Part shown: piece by piece, positions 1 to 8,311 of the stretch | Layout of the letters: each line of letters starts with the position of its first letter | Numbering within the stretch: position 1 is the stretch's first letter | Source: Roseivirga sp. BDSF3-8 | GTDB taxonomy: Bacteria > Bacteroidota > Bacteroidia > Cytophagales > Cyclobacteriaceae | DNA: 64,000 nt | Direction: 5' to 3' | NCBI RefSeq assembly: GCF_041449215.1 | Contig: NZ_JBGNFV010000001.1 | Location: 5,721,001-5,785,000, forward strand | Made by a program: the position numbers and the translations under genes | The notes under the pieces: model-generated | The model's input: the letters and a program-made list of their open reading frames with translations, nothing else | Told to the model about the DNA's origin: nothing | The model's database searches: none

Positions 1-2
1 GG

Positions 3-755
3 CTACCCCAGGGGGACAGGGAAATAAGTCGGTTCCGGCGGTATATACGGAGGAGTCGACGCTACGTTAAATTCCCTATTGAAGCAGATAGTGGAAGGGT
101 GTACCGCATCAGCGCACGTATCGCTGATATCGGAAGCAAAAAAACCCTGGCGGAACTAGACAGGTTACAGACTGCAGCGGAGGGTTCTATTTATGCAGGT
201 ATACTCTCCCCGCGGTTTACAGGCACCTCATTGCTTATAGACCAGAATAATGAAACCCTTACGCGCAATATGTTTGTGGGTCTGGGTCTGGCTATGATAT
301 TGGTGGGTATAATAGCTTCCTTGCTGTATAAATCCCCTAAAATGGCTCTCATAGCCTTAATTCCTAACTTATTGCCTATTCTAATGACTGCAGCCGTAAT
401 GGGATTTAGCGGGATCACACTCCGGCTAAGCACTTCCGTTATCTTTACTATCGCATTTGGCATTGCGGTGGATGACACCCTGCATTTTTTAAGTAAATTG
501 AGGCTCATGGAAAAGCGTGGGATTGATCGCAACAAGGCTCTGCATATCACCTTCCGGCTCACGGGTAAGGCTATTGTGGTAACCACCCTCCTTTTAAGTG
601 CAGGTTTTATGACTTTCCTGTTCAGCAGATTTGGCGCCATTTACTATATGGGGCTGCTGGTTTCCGTCACACTGGTCTCTGCCCTGGTGGTAGACTTGTT
701 ACTCCTGCCTGTTATCCTTAGTTACTTTAAACCTGATCAACCATCAACCACATGA
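3..755 (+). CDS. RND/MMPL-family exporter, C-terminal part (5' end outside window)
   Basis: The frame is open from the first bases of the window, so this is the end of a longer gene; a GTG at 99 is an internal valine codon, not a start. The visible ~250 residues hold about five hydrophobic segments and the motif GIAVDDTLHFL, an Asp-containing transmembrane helix typical of RND/MMPL (SSD-like) transporters where the acidic residues relay protons. The protein would sit in the inner membrane and export lipid-like or hydrophobic substrates; the substrate cannot be read here. Its stop overlaps the next ATG by 4 bases, so it is translationally coupled to the glycosidase lipoprotein. Confidence 0.8.
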   Translation, partial: LPQGDREISRFRRYIRRSRRYVKFPIEADSGRVYRISARIADIGSKKTLAELDRLQTAAEGSIYAGILSPRFTGTSLLIDQNNETLTRNMFVGLGLAMILVGIIASLLYKSPKMALIALIPNLLPILMTAAVMGFSGITLRLSTSVIFTIAFGIAVDDTLHFLSKLRLMEKRGIDRNKALHITFRLTGKAIVVTTLLLSAGFMTFLFSRFGAIYYMGLLVSVTLVSALVVDLLLLPVILSYFKPDQPSTT

Positions 756-1777
756 GGCATATCCTGCTGGTATTGACGCTATGGGCTGCTGTGGCGTGCG
801 GATGGGAAGAAGAAAACACCAGTTATACTCCTGTCATAAAGGGCCTGAACCTGGTGGCTGCTCCGGGGCATCCGGATTCTGCCAGTTTTGGGGCTATCCA
901 AAAGACCGGGGCTAACTGGGTAGCTGTAATCCCCTATGCATTTCTTCGACCTGGTGAGACAGAGATACATTTTAACACCAGCGGTCAATGGGCAGGAGAG
1001 CGTAAAGAGGGCATTATTCTGGCTGTAGACCAAGCTCACGCAATAGGACTGAAAGTGATGCTTAAGCCACATGTGTGGGTCATGGGCCAGGGATGGATGG
1101 GCGATTTCACACTTTCAGATGAAGAAAAATGGCAAAAATGGCAGGAAGCTTACACCCGATACTTAATTTTTTACGCAGATTTATCCGATTCACTAGGGGT
1201 GGAAATGCTCTGCATAGGAACGGAAATGAGGCAGGTAGTGCAAGAAAGGCCTGCCTATTGGCCGGAACTGATAGATACGGTGAAAGATGTATACCGTGGT
1301 AAGCTTACTTATGCAGCCAATTGGGATAACTATGAAAACGTAGGCTTCTGGAATGAGCTTGACTATATCGGAATAGACGCTTACTTCCCTCTTTCTGATG
1401 ATCCGCTACCCTCTGCTGAAGAGCTAAGAAATGCATGGAAGCCTATAGCAGAGCACATGGCTAACTTTGCCGGAAGCATTGGTAAGCAGGTCATATTCAC
1501 TGAATATGGTTACAAAAGCACTACTTATACGGCAGCTGCCCATTGGGAAAAAAGAGAGAGAATATGGGAAGAGCAGGCACAAGTAGCCGGGCTGGAAGGC
1601 CTTTATACTACTTTTTGGAAAGGGAAGCACTGGTTTGACGGTGGCTTCTTATGGAAGTGGCACCCTACAGCAGAGACAATGAAACGCGGAGAGATTACGG
1701 AACCCTACACGGTGCAGAATAAAAGGGGATTACTAACCCTGAAAGAATGGTATGGGGCCGAGGTAATGTCAGAATAA
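752..1777 (+). CDS. GH113-like glycoside hydrolase lipoprotein
   Basis: 341 aa beginning with a hydrophobic signal and a lipobox ending in Cys16 (AVAC), so it is predicted to be a lipoprotein. The mature part looks like a TIM-barrel glycosidase of the GH113 type: it has GANWVAVIPYAF near the start, KPHVWV, CIGTEM with Glu158 as probable acid/base, and IFTEYGYKS with Glu251 as probable nucleophile, at the ends of strands 4 and 7. GH113 includes beta-mannanases, but many Bacteroidota members are uncharacterised, so the substrate is open. ATGA overlap with the exporter gene upstream suggests one operon. Confidence 0.78.
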   Translation: MRHILLVLTLWAAVACGWEEENTSYTPVIKGLNLVAAPGHPDSASFGAIQKTGANWVAVIPYAFLRPGETEIHFNTSGQWAGERKEGIILAVDQAHAIGLKVMLKPHVWVMGQGWMGDFTLSDEEKWQKWQEAYTRYLIFYADLSDSLGVEMLCIGTEMRQVVQERPAYWPELIDTVKDVYRGKLTYAANWDNYENVGFWNELDYIGIDAYFPLSDDPLPSAEELRNAWKPIAEHMANFAGSIGKQVIFTEYGYKSTTYTAAAHWEKRERIWEEQAQVAGLEGLYTTFWKGKHWFDGGFLWKWHPTAETMKRGEITEPYTVQNKRGLLTLKEWYGAEVMSE

Positions 1778-2184
1778 AAAAGTAAGGCGCAGACAATTTC
1801 CGGTATTACCCGTCAACTGAACTGCGCCTTGTCAACCAAACCACTAAACCTATGAAAAAGAAAACGCTGCTATATTAGCAATTCTTAAAGCTTTTAAGTT
1901 CCTGTTATTCAGTAACTTTATATCAATTTTATTACATCAGAATCAAGGATAGAAAAACTGTCCGGCATACCACCTTCACAACCCTTCTAAGCATACTTGA
2001 GGGACAGTAAGATCAACCATTATGAACCCTAAACTTTCTTTGAAATCAATCACTTTTCTCTTTGAAATTTTCACCCGGAGTCTGGTAAAACCACCTTGCT
2101 ATTTCAAGAGGGCCAGTCGTTTACCAGCCCATTTGAATACATTACACCAATATTGAAATATTAGTTTCCTGCATCTGATTTTTT
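1778..2184. other. Intergenic stretch, no confident gene
   Basis: About 400 bases between the glycosidase gene and the convergent TetR gene. A 9-bp inverted repeat (AAGGCGCAG / CTGCGCCTT) with a long ~29-base loop lies just after the glycosidase stop, but lacks a clear U-tract. An ATG at 1852 opens only 8 codons (MKKKTLLY then stop), which resembles the start of a decayed signal peptide. An ATG at 2022 opens 44 codons without recognisable features. Nothing here can be called a gene. Confidence 0.5.
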
Positions 2185-2790
2185 TTACCTGGCCATTGCT
2201 CCGTCGAGAATGATACTCACCAGCCCGTCAAATACCTCGGCAGGTTTATCAGGAATTTCCTCCTCCATTTGCTCAGGCACTAATTTCCTGAATTCAGGAT
2301 TGAGAATTGTTTCAATGGCTGCTGCGTATAGCATGACAGCCAGCGTTTTATTCACTTCCTTACGGATATACCCCTTGTTGATTCCCTGCTCCAGAAGACG
2401 ATTAAACCTCAGGAAAGCTGCTTCCCGCCGGTAATCTTCCACCATAGCCCATACCTGGGGCGAGGTGCGCTTAAGATCCAACAAAAAATTCTGACTGAAA
2501 GCACTTAGTTTTGTGCCAACAAATGCAAATATTTGCCTAATCTTATCGGGAAACTCCAGCGTCTCATCCATCAACAAGCGATCTACCCCTGCAGAAAGAT
2601 CGTTTTTAAGCTCAATGATGATAGTATGCAGGAGCACCTCTTTACTATCGAAATAGTTGTAAAGGGTTTTCTTGCTCATCCCCAGATGACGGGCAAGCTC
2701 ATCCATTGAAACCTGGCTAAAGCCATTTTTATAGAAAAGCTCACGCGCTCCCTGCAGGATTACTTTCTTTCTGTCGAGTCGATTAGTCAT
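2185..2790 (-). CDS. TetR/AcrR family transcriptional regulator
   Basis: 201 aa. The N-terminal ~50 residues form a TetR helix-turn-helix: GARELFYKNGF, then SMDELARHLGMSKKTLYNYF followed by DSKEVLL, a near-consensus signature. The C-terminal ~140 residues are an all-helical ligand-binding and dimerisation region without recognisable specificity. It probably represses a target gene until a small molecule is bound. It converges on the glycosidase gene and is divergent from glycogen synthase with ~250 bases between them, so its target may be its own promoter region or the upstream exporter operon; nothing in the sequence decides this. Confidence 0.88.
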   Translation of the reverse strand: MTNRLDRKKVILQGARELFYKNGFSQVSMDELARHLGMSKKTLYNYFDSKEVLLHTIIIELKNDLSAGVDRLLMDETLEFPDKIRQIFAFVGTKLSAFSQNFLLDLKRTSPQVWAMVEDYRREAAFLRFNRLLEQGINKGYIRKEVNKTLAVMLYAAAIETILNPEFRKLVPEQMEEEIPDKPAEVFDGLVSIILDGAMAR

Positions 2791-3042
2791 CAGAAAAAAC
2801 TACACTGGAAATCAACAAATAGTTTCCTTTAATTTGGATGTGCAAAGGTAGAGTATAGCATCGGGAATTCCTTATACTATTCCATGCAAAAACACATGAT
2901 TTATTACATGCTGATTCTCAGACAGATAGCACTCCTAAACAAAGAGTATGCAGATTTGCCCCCAGATTTTTTCAAATAGCCTTATAATTCATTTATTTCC
3001 ATACTTTTTCAAAGCAAGCATAAACCGGAAGCCCCAACGTAT

Positions 3043-4893
3043 ATGGCAAGCGATATAGCCTCTAATAACCGCCGAAAAGGCAAAAAAGTCCTCACCAAAA
3101 AAGAAATAGCCCAATCCAAACTGATAGAAGTAGCCTGGGAGGTATGCAACCAGGTAGGTGGCATTTACACCGTGATCAGATCTAAGGTACCTGTGATCCG
3201 TGAACGCTGGGGAAATAATTATGTACTGGTAGGGCCTTTAGTGCACCCTCATGTAAGCTCAGAGTTTGAGCCTATTGATGAACCAGATGATGCGCTGGGT
3301 GCTGCTGTGAAAAAGCTAAGGAAGGAAGGGGTCAGGATACAATACGGCATCTGGCTTATATCCGGTCGCCCGAGGGTGGTGCTTATTGATCCTGCGTCTG
3401 CCCGTGACTACCTGAGCGACGTCAAGTACCTGCTATGGGAGCACCATGGCATTCCCACCCCTCCGGATGACAAACTTATTGACGGGGTGGTTGCTTTCGG
3501 GCATCTGGTAAAACGATTGCTTACTTATATGGTACAGGACGAGCGGTGCCCACGCCATGTACTGGCACACTTTCATGAATGGATGGCGGCTACACCTATC
3601 CCGGATATCCGTCGTGAGAAATTACCTATAAAAACCATTTTTACTACTCATGCTACTATGCTGGGGCGTTACGTGGCCATGAATGACCCCATGTTTTACC
3701 AGAACCTTCCATTTGTAGACTGGGAAAAGGAAGCCACGCACTATAATATAATGCCTCAGGTACAAATAGAGCGGGTGGCCGCAGCCGACTGTCATATGTG
3801 CACAACTGTGAGCGATGTGACTGCCCAGGAATGTATATATCTTCTGGGAAGAACGCCGGACGCCATTCTACCCAATGGCCTTAATATCGAGCGATTTGAA
3901 GCACTGCATGAGGTGCAAAATCTTCACCAGGCGTACAAAGAAAAAATTCACCGCTTCGCGATGGCCTATTTTTTCCCGAGCTACAGCTTTGACCTGGATA
4001 ATACGCTGTACTTCTTTACCAGTGGCCGGTTTGAGTATAAGAATAAGGGGTTTGATATGACTCTGCAGGCCTTATCAAAACTTAATGAAAAGTTGAAAGA
4101 GGATGACAGCCCGCTTACTATCGTCATGTTTTTTGTAACACGGCAGCCCTATCACTCTCTTAATCCGGAGGTACTTCACTCCAGGGCGCTGATGGAGGAG
4201 CTGCGCCAAACCTGCTCGGCCATAGAAAAGGAGGTGGGCAAGAAACTGTTCTATACGGCTGCGGGCAGCACAAATCATAAACTGCCAGAGCTGAGCGACT
4301 TTGTTGAGGACTACTGGAAACTACGTTACCGCCGTACCCTACAAAGCTGGAAAAGTGATAAACTACCCCCAATCGTTACCCATAATCTGATGGATGACCA
4401 GCAGGACGAAATACTGAATGCGCTCAGGGAATTCAACCTTCTGAACTTTAAGGAGGATAATGTAAAGGTAGTCTACCATCCGGACTTCGTATCAGCCTCC
4501 AGCCCACTGTGGGGAATAGACTATGGTCAGTTTGTACGAGGGTGCCATCTGGGCATATTCCCAAGTTACTATGAACCCTGGGGTTATACGCCACTGGAGT
4601 GCATTGCCCGGGGAGTACCGGCTGTGACCAGTGATCTATCAGGTTTTGGCGATTATGTGACCAGGACCATCAAAGATCACGATGATAGCGGACTCTATGT
4701 GGTAAGGCGACACCATCAGGAATATGAAAAGGCTACTGATGAACTTGCTGATGCGCTGTACCGCTTTTCGCAATTGAACCGGCGGGAACGAATCGCTTTA
4801 CGAAATAAGGTGGAAGGAAATGCGATTAAGTTTGACTGGAAAGCCTTATCCAAGCACTACGAGGCAGTTTATAAGCAAATAACATTAGAATAA
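3043..4893 (+). CDS. Glycogen synthase, GT3 family
   Basis: 616 aa. Transfers glucose from a nucleotide sugar to the non-reducing end of growing glycogen in the cytoplasm. The N-terminus has LIEVAWEVCNQVGGIYTVIRSK, here in the form used by eukaryotic-type (GT3) enzymes rather than bacterial GlgA (GT5). The C-terminal nucleotide-binding half carries the E-x7-E region EPWGYTPLECIARGVPA followed by TSDLSGFGDYV. GT3 synthases are the usual form in Bacteroidota. A 20-residue basic N-terminal tail precedes the conserved region. It is monocistronic as far as seen; the BlaI operators begin 12 bases after its stop. Confidence 0.9.
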   Translation: MASDIASNNRRKGKKVLTKKEIAQSKLIEVAWEVCNQVGGIYTVIRSKVPVIRERWGNNYVLVGPLVHPHVSSEFEPIDEPDDALGAAVKKLRKEGVRIQYGIWLISGRPRVVLIDPASARDYLSDVKYLLWEHHGIPTPPDDKLIDGVVAFGHLVKRLLTYMVQDERCPRHVLAHFHEWMAATPIPDIRREKLPIKTIFTTHATMLGRYVAMNDPMFYQNLPFVDWEKEATHYNIMPQVQIERVAAADCHMCTTVSDVTAQECIYLLGRTPDAILPNGLNIERFEALHEVQNLHQAYKEKIHRFAMAYFFPSYSFDLDNTLYFFTSGRFEYKNKGFDMTLQALSKLNEKLKEDDSPLTIVMFFVTRQPYHSLNPEVLHSRALMEELRQTCSAIEKEVGKKLFYTAAGSTNHKLPELSDFVEDYWKLRYRRTLQSWKSDKLPPIVTHNLMDDQQDEILNALREFNLLNFKEDNVKVVYHPDFVSASSPLWGIDYGQFVRGCHLGIFPSYYEPWGYTPLECIARGVPAVTSDLSGFGDYVTRTIKDHDDSGLYVVRRHHQEYEKATDELADALYRFSQLNRRERIALRNKVEGNAIKFDWKALSKHYEAVYKQITLE

Positions 4894-4905
4894 GGCAGAT
4901 CTATC

Positions 4906-4978
4906 TACGAAATTATTCGTAAATTAGTTTGCATCTACGAAAAGGTTCGTATATAATTGTGTTACGAAATTATTCGTA
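4906..4978 (+). promoter_or_regulatory. Triple BlaI-type operator overlapping a Bacteroidota promoter
   Basis: Three 16-bp inverted repeats of form TACGAA-N4-TTCGTA lie at 4906-4921, 4936-4951 and 4963-4978, with spacers ATTA, AAGG and ATTA. Start-to-start distances are 30 and 27 bp. A promoter matching the Bacteroidota consensus fits around them: TTTG at 4928-4931 and TATAATTG at 4952-4959, 20 bases apart, so the middle operator fills the spacer exactly. The most likely ligand is the BlaI/MecI-type repressor encoded 22 bases downstream, giving autorepression that is relieved by the M56 protease. The operator assignment is inference from position and symmetry. Confidence 0.85.
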
Positions 4979-4999
4979 GAACGATAACTCGCAACAACA

Positions 5000-5383
5000 A
5001 TGACTACCAAACTAACCTATCCTACAGAATCTGAACTCGAGATTCTGCAGGTGCTGTGGCAAAACGGACCTAACCCGGTCCGTTTTGTTAACGACAAACT
5101 CAATGAGACCCGGGACACGGGTTACACCACAACCCTGAAAATGATGCAGATCATGCTAGAAAAGGGCATGCTTACGCGCAAAGGAGCTGGCAGACAGCAT
5201 ATTTACGAGGCAGTGGTTAGAGAAGAAGAAACACAGCAGCGGCTACTAGACCGCTTCCTGGACAGGGCCTTTGGCGGATCAGCCACCAAGCTGGTACAAG
5301 CTCTAAGTCAGCGCAGGCCGGACACTGATGAGGTAGCTGAAATACGCAGAATACTGGACCAGATGGAAGGAGGTGAGAAATGA
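5000..5383 (+). CDS. BlaI/MecI/CopY-family repressor
   Basis: 127 aa, the usual size. Winged-helix DNA-binding domain at about residues 8-75 (TESELEILQVLWQNGP, then TGYTTTLKMMQIMLEKGMLTRK) followed by a helical dimerisation region. Family members bind TACA/TGTA-like dyads as dimers and are inactivated by proteolysis triggered by a partner M56 sensor. Here the partner gene follows with a 4-base ATGA overlap, and three dyads lie immediately upstream, so this is an autoregulated repressor-sensor pair. Nothing shows that beta-lactams are the signal. Confidence 0.9.
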   Translation: MTTKLTYPTESELEILQVLWQNGPNPVRFVNDKLNETRDTGYTTTLKMMQIMLEKGMLTRKGAGRQHIYEAVVREEETQQRLLDRFLDRAFGGSATKLVQALSQRRPDTDEVAEIRRILDQMEGGEK

Positions 5384-7413
5384 ACTTCATACAACAGATT
5401 TTCTCTGACCAACTGACTTATGCGGTTTCTAACGCGCTATTACACTCCTTGTGGCAGGGCGGCTTAATTGCCTTTGGCCTGGCTCTTTCTCTGCACTTTC
5501 TGAGAAATCAAACGGCCCGATTCAGGTACCGCCTCATTACTGGCGCACTCCTGTTCTTTTTTGCAGGTAACATCGCTACCGGACTATATTCCTACCAAGC
5601 GTGGAGCCCGGCTCCGGAGCTAACAGTAAACCCCGATCGCCTCATCTTTACAGATATGACTCCCCTGGAAGCGGGTATCGTGCAGAATGGACTGAAAAGT
5701 GAAAATAGCCTGGTCTATGCATTTTCTTATGCCCTGACTCTCTATCGACAATCATCATCGGTGGTATTGGCTGTTTGGCTCATAGGCATGCTGCTTTTTT
5801 CTATGAAACTATCTACTGGTCTGGCCTATACGTACAGGTTACGATCTTCGGGCATACCCAACCGGGTGCCTGAGCAGTGGCAGAAAAGTGCCCGGGCTAT
5901 GGCAGATAGGCTGGGAATCAGGAGTAAGTTTGACCTGGCTGAATCCGGTCTTGCGGATACGCCCATGGTTATAGGCATTATACGCCCCATGATCCTGTTG
6001 CCCCTCGGCACGTTTACCGGTACTGAGCCTGCCCACCTGGAAGCCATACTGGCGCATGAGTTGGCCCATATTCATCGTCGTGATTACCTTGTAAACCTGT
6101 TGATGCAGGTGTTGGAATCACTTTACTTTTATCACCCGGCCGTATGGTTCATGCTTGAGATAGCCCGTACAGAAAGGGAGCACTGCTGCGATGATATTGC
6201 GGTAAGCCTTACGGGTACTCCTACTCACCTGGTAATGGCACTGGGCAAACTTGGCATACAGCAAAGTAAACCCGCCAAAGCTTCTCTCGCAATGGGGTTT
6301 GGTCAGAAGCGTACGCCTATTGCGGATCGAATGAAACGGCTGCTTGGTCAGGGTAACCCTTCGCGCTACCTGGGTGAAAGACTGGTGGCAGCGGTAGCAC
6401 TGATTGTAACTGCAGGCCTGCTGCATGTAAGTGCTATCTCCGGTGACAATGTACCGGGAGACCAGATGCCGGTCCCTCCCACCCCTCCGGAAGTACCTGC
6501 GGCCCCGGGGACACCCTCATCAACGGCAGCACATCCTTTGCCTGAAAGCCCTGCCTTACCGCAGGACACGGTTCACACTCCCGAAGGTATACGGAACGTA
6601 CCGGAAGGAATGCCTGCCCCCCCTTCCCCTGAGGCATTACACCTGAAGATATTTGATAAGCTTACTGACGCCATGAAAGAAGATGGGCTGATTAACGAAT
6701 CAGAGGCTTATAGCATTACCTTCAACCAGAATGAGCTCATTATTAATGGGGAAAAACAGCCTGCCAGCGTTTACCGTAAGTACCGGAACATGTATGAAAA
6801 AGACATGGGTAAAGTGAAGGCAAGCGGCTCATTTAACTGGCACATCAATCATGACCCTGAAATGAAAGGAGCCTCCGGCGCTATCCCTCATTCGGATCAG
6901 CATCGCAAGGCTGTGGAAATGGCTCACCAATCACGGGAGCAAAGGCTAGCAGCCCTTGAGCAGGCGCACCATGCGCTTGAGCTTCACAGGGCTGATTCGG
7001 CCGAGCACAGTAGAGTCATGAAGGAGGCATTCAGAGAAGCAGAAAAGCACCGTGCAGAGGCCGAAAAAGAGATGAAGCGAGTGTTACAGGATACGGCTGT
7101 GTGGCGCGAACGCTTAAAAGCATCAGAAGAGGCTATGAAGCACATTGAGAGGTTTTATGCTGATTCCTCTCACATGAGGCAAATGTTTGAAGAGTCACAG
7201 TTACAGGCTTTAAGTGAAGCTCATGAGCAACTTGAACACATGAAAGACCAGTTCAATTTTCAGGAAGACCACCTTCAGGAAATGATGGAGGGTATGAAAA
7301 TGGACTTCGATATAGACCTGGACAGTACCTACTTTGAAAGCATCCGTGACGCACAGAAAGAACTCCAACAATCAATCGAACAATTGAAAAAGGAGATCGA
7401 AGAGGAGCAATAA
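5380..7413 (+). CDS. BlaR1-like M56 metallopeptidase with C-terminal coiled coil
   Basis: 677 aa inner-membrane protein. Residues 1-350 hold several transmembrane helices and the M56 zinc protease site HELAHIHRRD (His226, Glu227, His230) plus EREHCCDD downstream. After a last hydrophobic segment comes a Pro-rich linker (~residues 365-415) and then a long charged region, rich in Glu, Lys and His, that is strongly predicted coiled coil (~500-677). In BlaR1/MecR1 this side of the membrane carries a penicillin-binding sensor; no such domain or SxxK site is seen here. It presumably cleaves or triggers cleavage of the upstream repressor when its extracytoplasmic part senses envelope stress or another cue. 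Confidence 0.85.
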   Translation: MNFIQQIFSDQLTYAVSNALLHSLWQGGLIAFGLALSLHFLRNQTARFRYRLITGALLFFFAGNIATGLYSYQAWSPAPELTVNPDRLIFTDMTPLEAGIVQNGLKSENSLVYAFSYALTLYRQSSSVVLAVWLIGMLLFSMKLSTGLAYTYRLRSSGIPNRVPEQWQKSARAMADRLGIRSKFDLAESGLADTPMVIGIIRPMILLPLGTFTGTEPAHLEAILAHELAHIHRRDYLVNLLMQVLESLYFYHPAVWFMLEIARTEREHCCDDIAVSLTGTPTHLVMALGKLGIQQSKPAKASLAMGFGQKRTPIADRMKRLLGQGNPSRYLGERLVAAVALIVTAGLLHVSAISGDNVPGDQMPVPPTPPEVPAAPGTPSSTAAHPLPESPALPQDTVHTPEGIRNVPEGMPAPPSPEALHLKIFDKLTDAMKEDGLINESEAYSITFNQNELIINGEKQPASVYRKYRNMYEKDMGKVKASGSFNWHINHDPEMKGASGAIPHSDQHRKAVEMAHQSREQRLAALEQAHHALELHRADSAEHSRVMKEAFREAEKHRAEAEKEMKRVLQDTAVWRERLKASEEAMKHIERFYADSSHMRQMFEESQLQALSEAHEQLEHMKDQFNFQEDHLQEMMEGMKMDFDIDLDSTYFESIRDAQKELQQSIEQLKKEIEEEQ

Positions 7414-7436
7414 TTAATATTCTCATTATCTGATCG

Positions 7437-7472
7437 GCTGTCTGTTCGCACTTGCGGGCAGACAGCTTTTTT
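7437..7472 (+). terminator. Rho-independent terminator of the BlaI/M56 operon
   Basis: Perfect 8-bp stem GCTGTCTG / CAGACAGC, 14-base loop and a T6 run, 24 bases after the M56 stop codon. Confidence 0.85.
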
Positions 7473-7639
7473 ATGCCCGCATTTGATTATAAAGAATACA
7501 TCGTGCAGGTTCATTTATCTCTTATAACCTAGTAATAACACCTTAATAGGCACCAACTGCTCCTCTCTATTGTGTTTATGCCCAGTTGTAGTGCTGCCTG
7601 GCAAAAGACAATCAGGTTCACTCCCTTTTCAAAAGGACA

Positions 7640-7676
7640 TAAAAAAACAAAGCCTGCCGACTGGCAGACTTTGTTT
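7640..7676 (-). terminator. Terminator of the minus-strand small secreted protein gene
   Basis: Inverted repeat AAACAAAG-CTGCC / GGCAG-CTTTGTTT around a GACT loop; read on the minus strand the stem is followed by a seven-base T run. It lies 30 bases past the stop of the gene at 7706-8137. Confidence 0.85.
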
Positions 7677-7705
7677 CACATTCAGCATTGCAGATGGTTT
7701 GAAGA

Positions 7706-8137
7706 TTAACTTAGGTCTTTTTGAAGTTGGGTTAATTTTTTCTGCAGGCTTTCATCCTGGTAGTTAGGGTTCTTGAGAATACCTGCCTTCAGGCTTTCCA
7801 GGTAAAAATCTGCCGCTTTGCGTTTTTCATTATTCGCCAGATGGTAGTCGCCCATGGCTTCCAGGTTGTCAGGGTTTTTATCCATTTCTATGGATTTTTC
7901 TAACCAACTATGTGCCTCTTCCATATTTGTGTTTTTCCTGACACACATTTGGGCACTCTTGCAGTAATCCTTCCAGTCCGGGGTAGCCTTTTTCTCCAGC
8001 TTGGTGCGAGCCTTATCGGTGGTTTTATCCACCTTACCATCCTGTCCGCCTGCGAGGGCTGGTATTGCCAGGAAAAAGGTGAGTAACAAACATAATAACA
8101 TGCTGGCCCGAAGGGTGTTGTTGCGTGAATTAATCAT
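7706..8137 (-). CDS. Small secreted protein with TPR-like helices
   Basis: 143 aa when started at the ATG at 8137. A longer frame reaches 8269 but adds 44 residues with no signal logic, whereas 8137 puts a classic signal peptide first (MLLCLLLTFFLAIPALAGG). The mature part is basic then helical, with NLEAMGDYHLANNEKRKAADFYLESLK resembling one tetratricopeptide unit. A Cys pair (YCKSAQMCVRK) could form a disulfide in the periplasm. Function unknown. It has its own terminator and stands alone between the M56 operon and the HTTM gene. Confidence 0.7.
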   Translation of the reverse strand: MINSRNNTLRASMLLCLLLTFFLAIPALAGGQDGKVDKTTDKARTKLEKKATPDWKDYCKSAQMCVRKNTNMEEAHSWLEKSIEMDKNPDNLEAMGDYHLANNEKRKAADFYLESLKAGILKNPNYQDESLQKKLTQLQKDLS

Positions 8138-8311
8138 AAAAATTGAGTTTTTTGGTTGTATGGCTATTGGTTTGCACAATAGGTGCCAAAAAACGCAAAT
8201 GGCTCCTGAGAGCCATATGAGGGAAAAAAATGAAGCTGGTACAAAAATGACTGTACGGAAACATGACATCGTACTTTCATTTTCGGACAGTGAGACTTAT
8301 ACACTTATGTT

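Noticed and set aside
1852-1878. MKKKTLLY-stop after a Bacteroidota-like leader
   Set aside because: Looks like the start of a secreted-protein gene, but the frame closes after 8 codons and a one-base shift yields only ~25 more residues; too little to call a pseudogene.
2022-2156. 44-codon frame starting MNPKLSLKSITF
   Set aside because: The KLSLK phrase recalls lanthipeptide leaders, but there is no V-x-SF-x-T part, no GG and only one Cys; composition looks random.
5380-7413. Beta-lactam resistance regulator
   Set aside because: No beta-lactamase or penicillin-binding gene in the operon and no penicillin-binding domain in the sensor.
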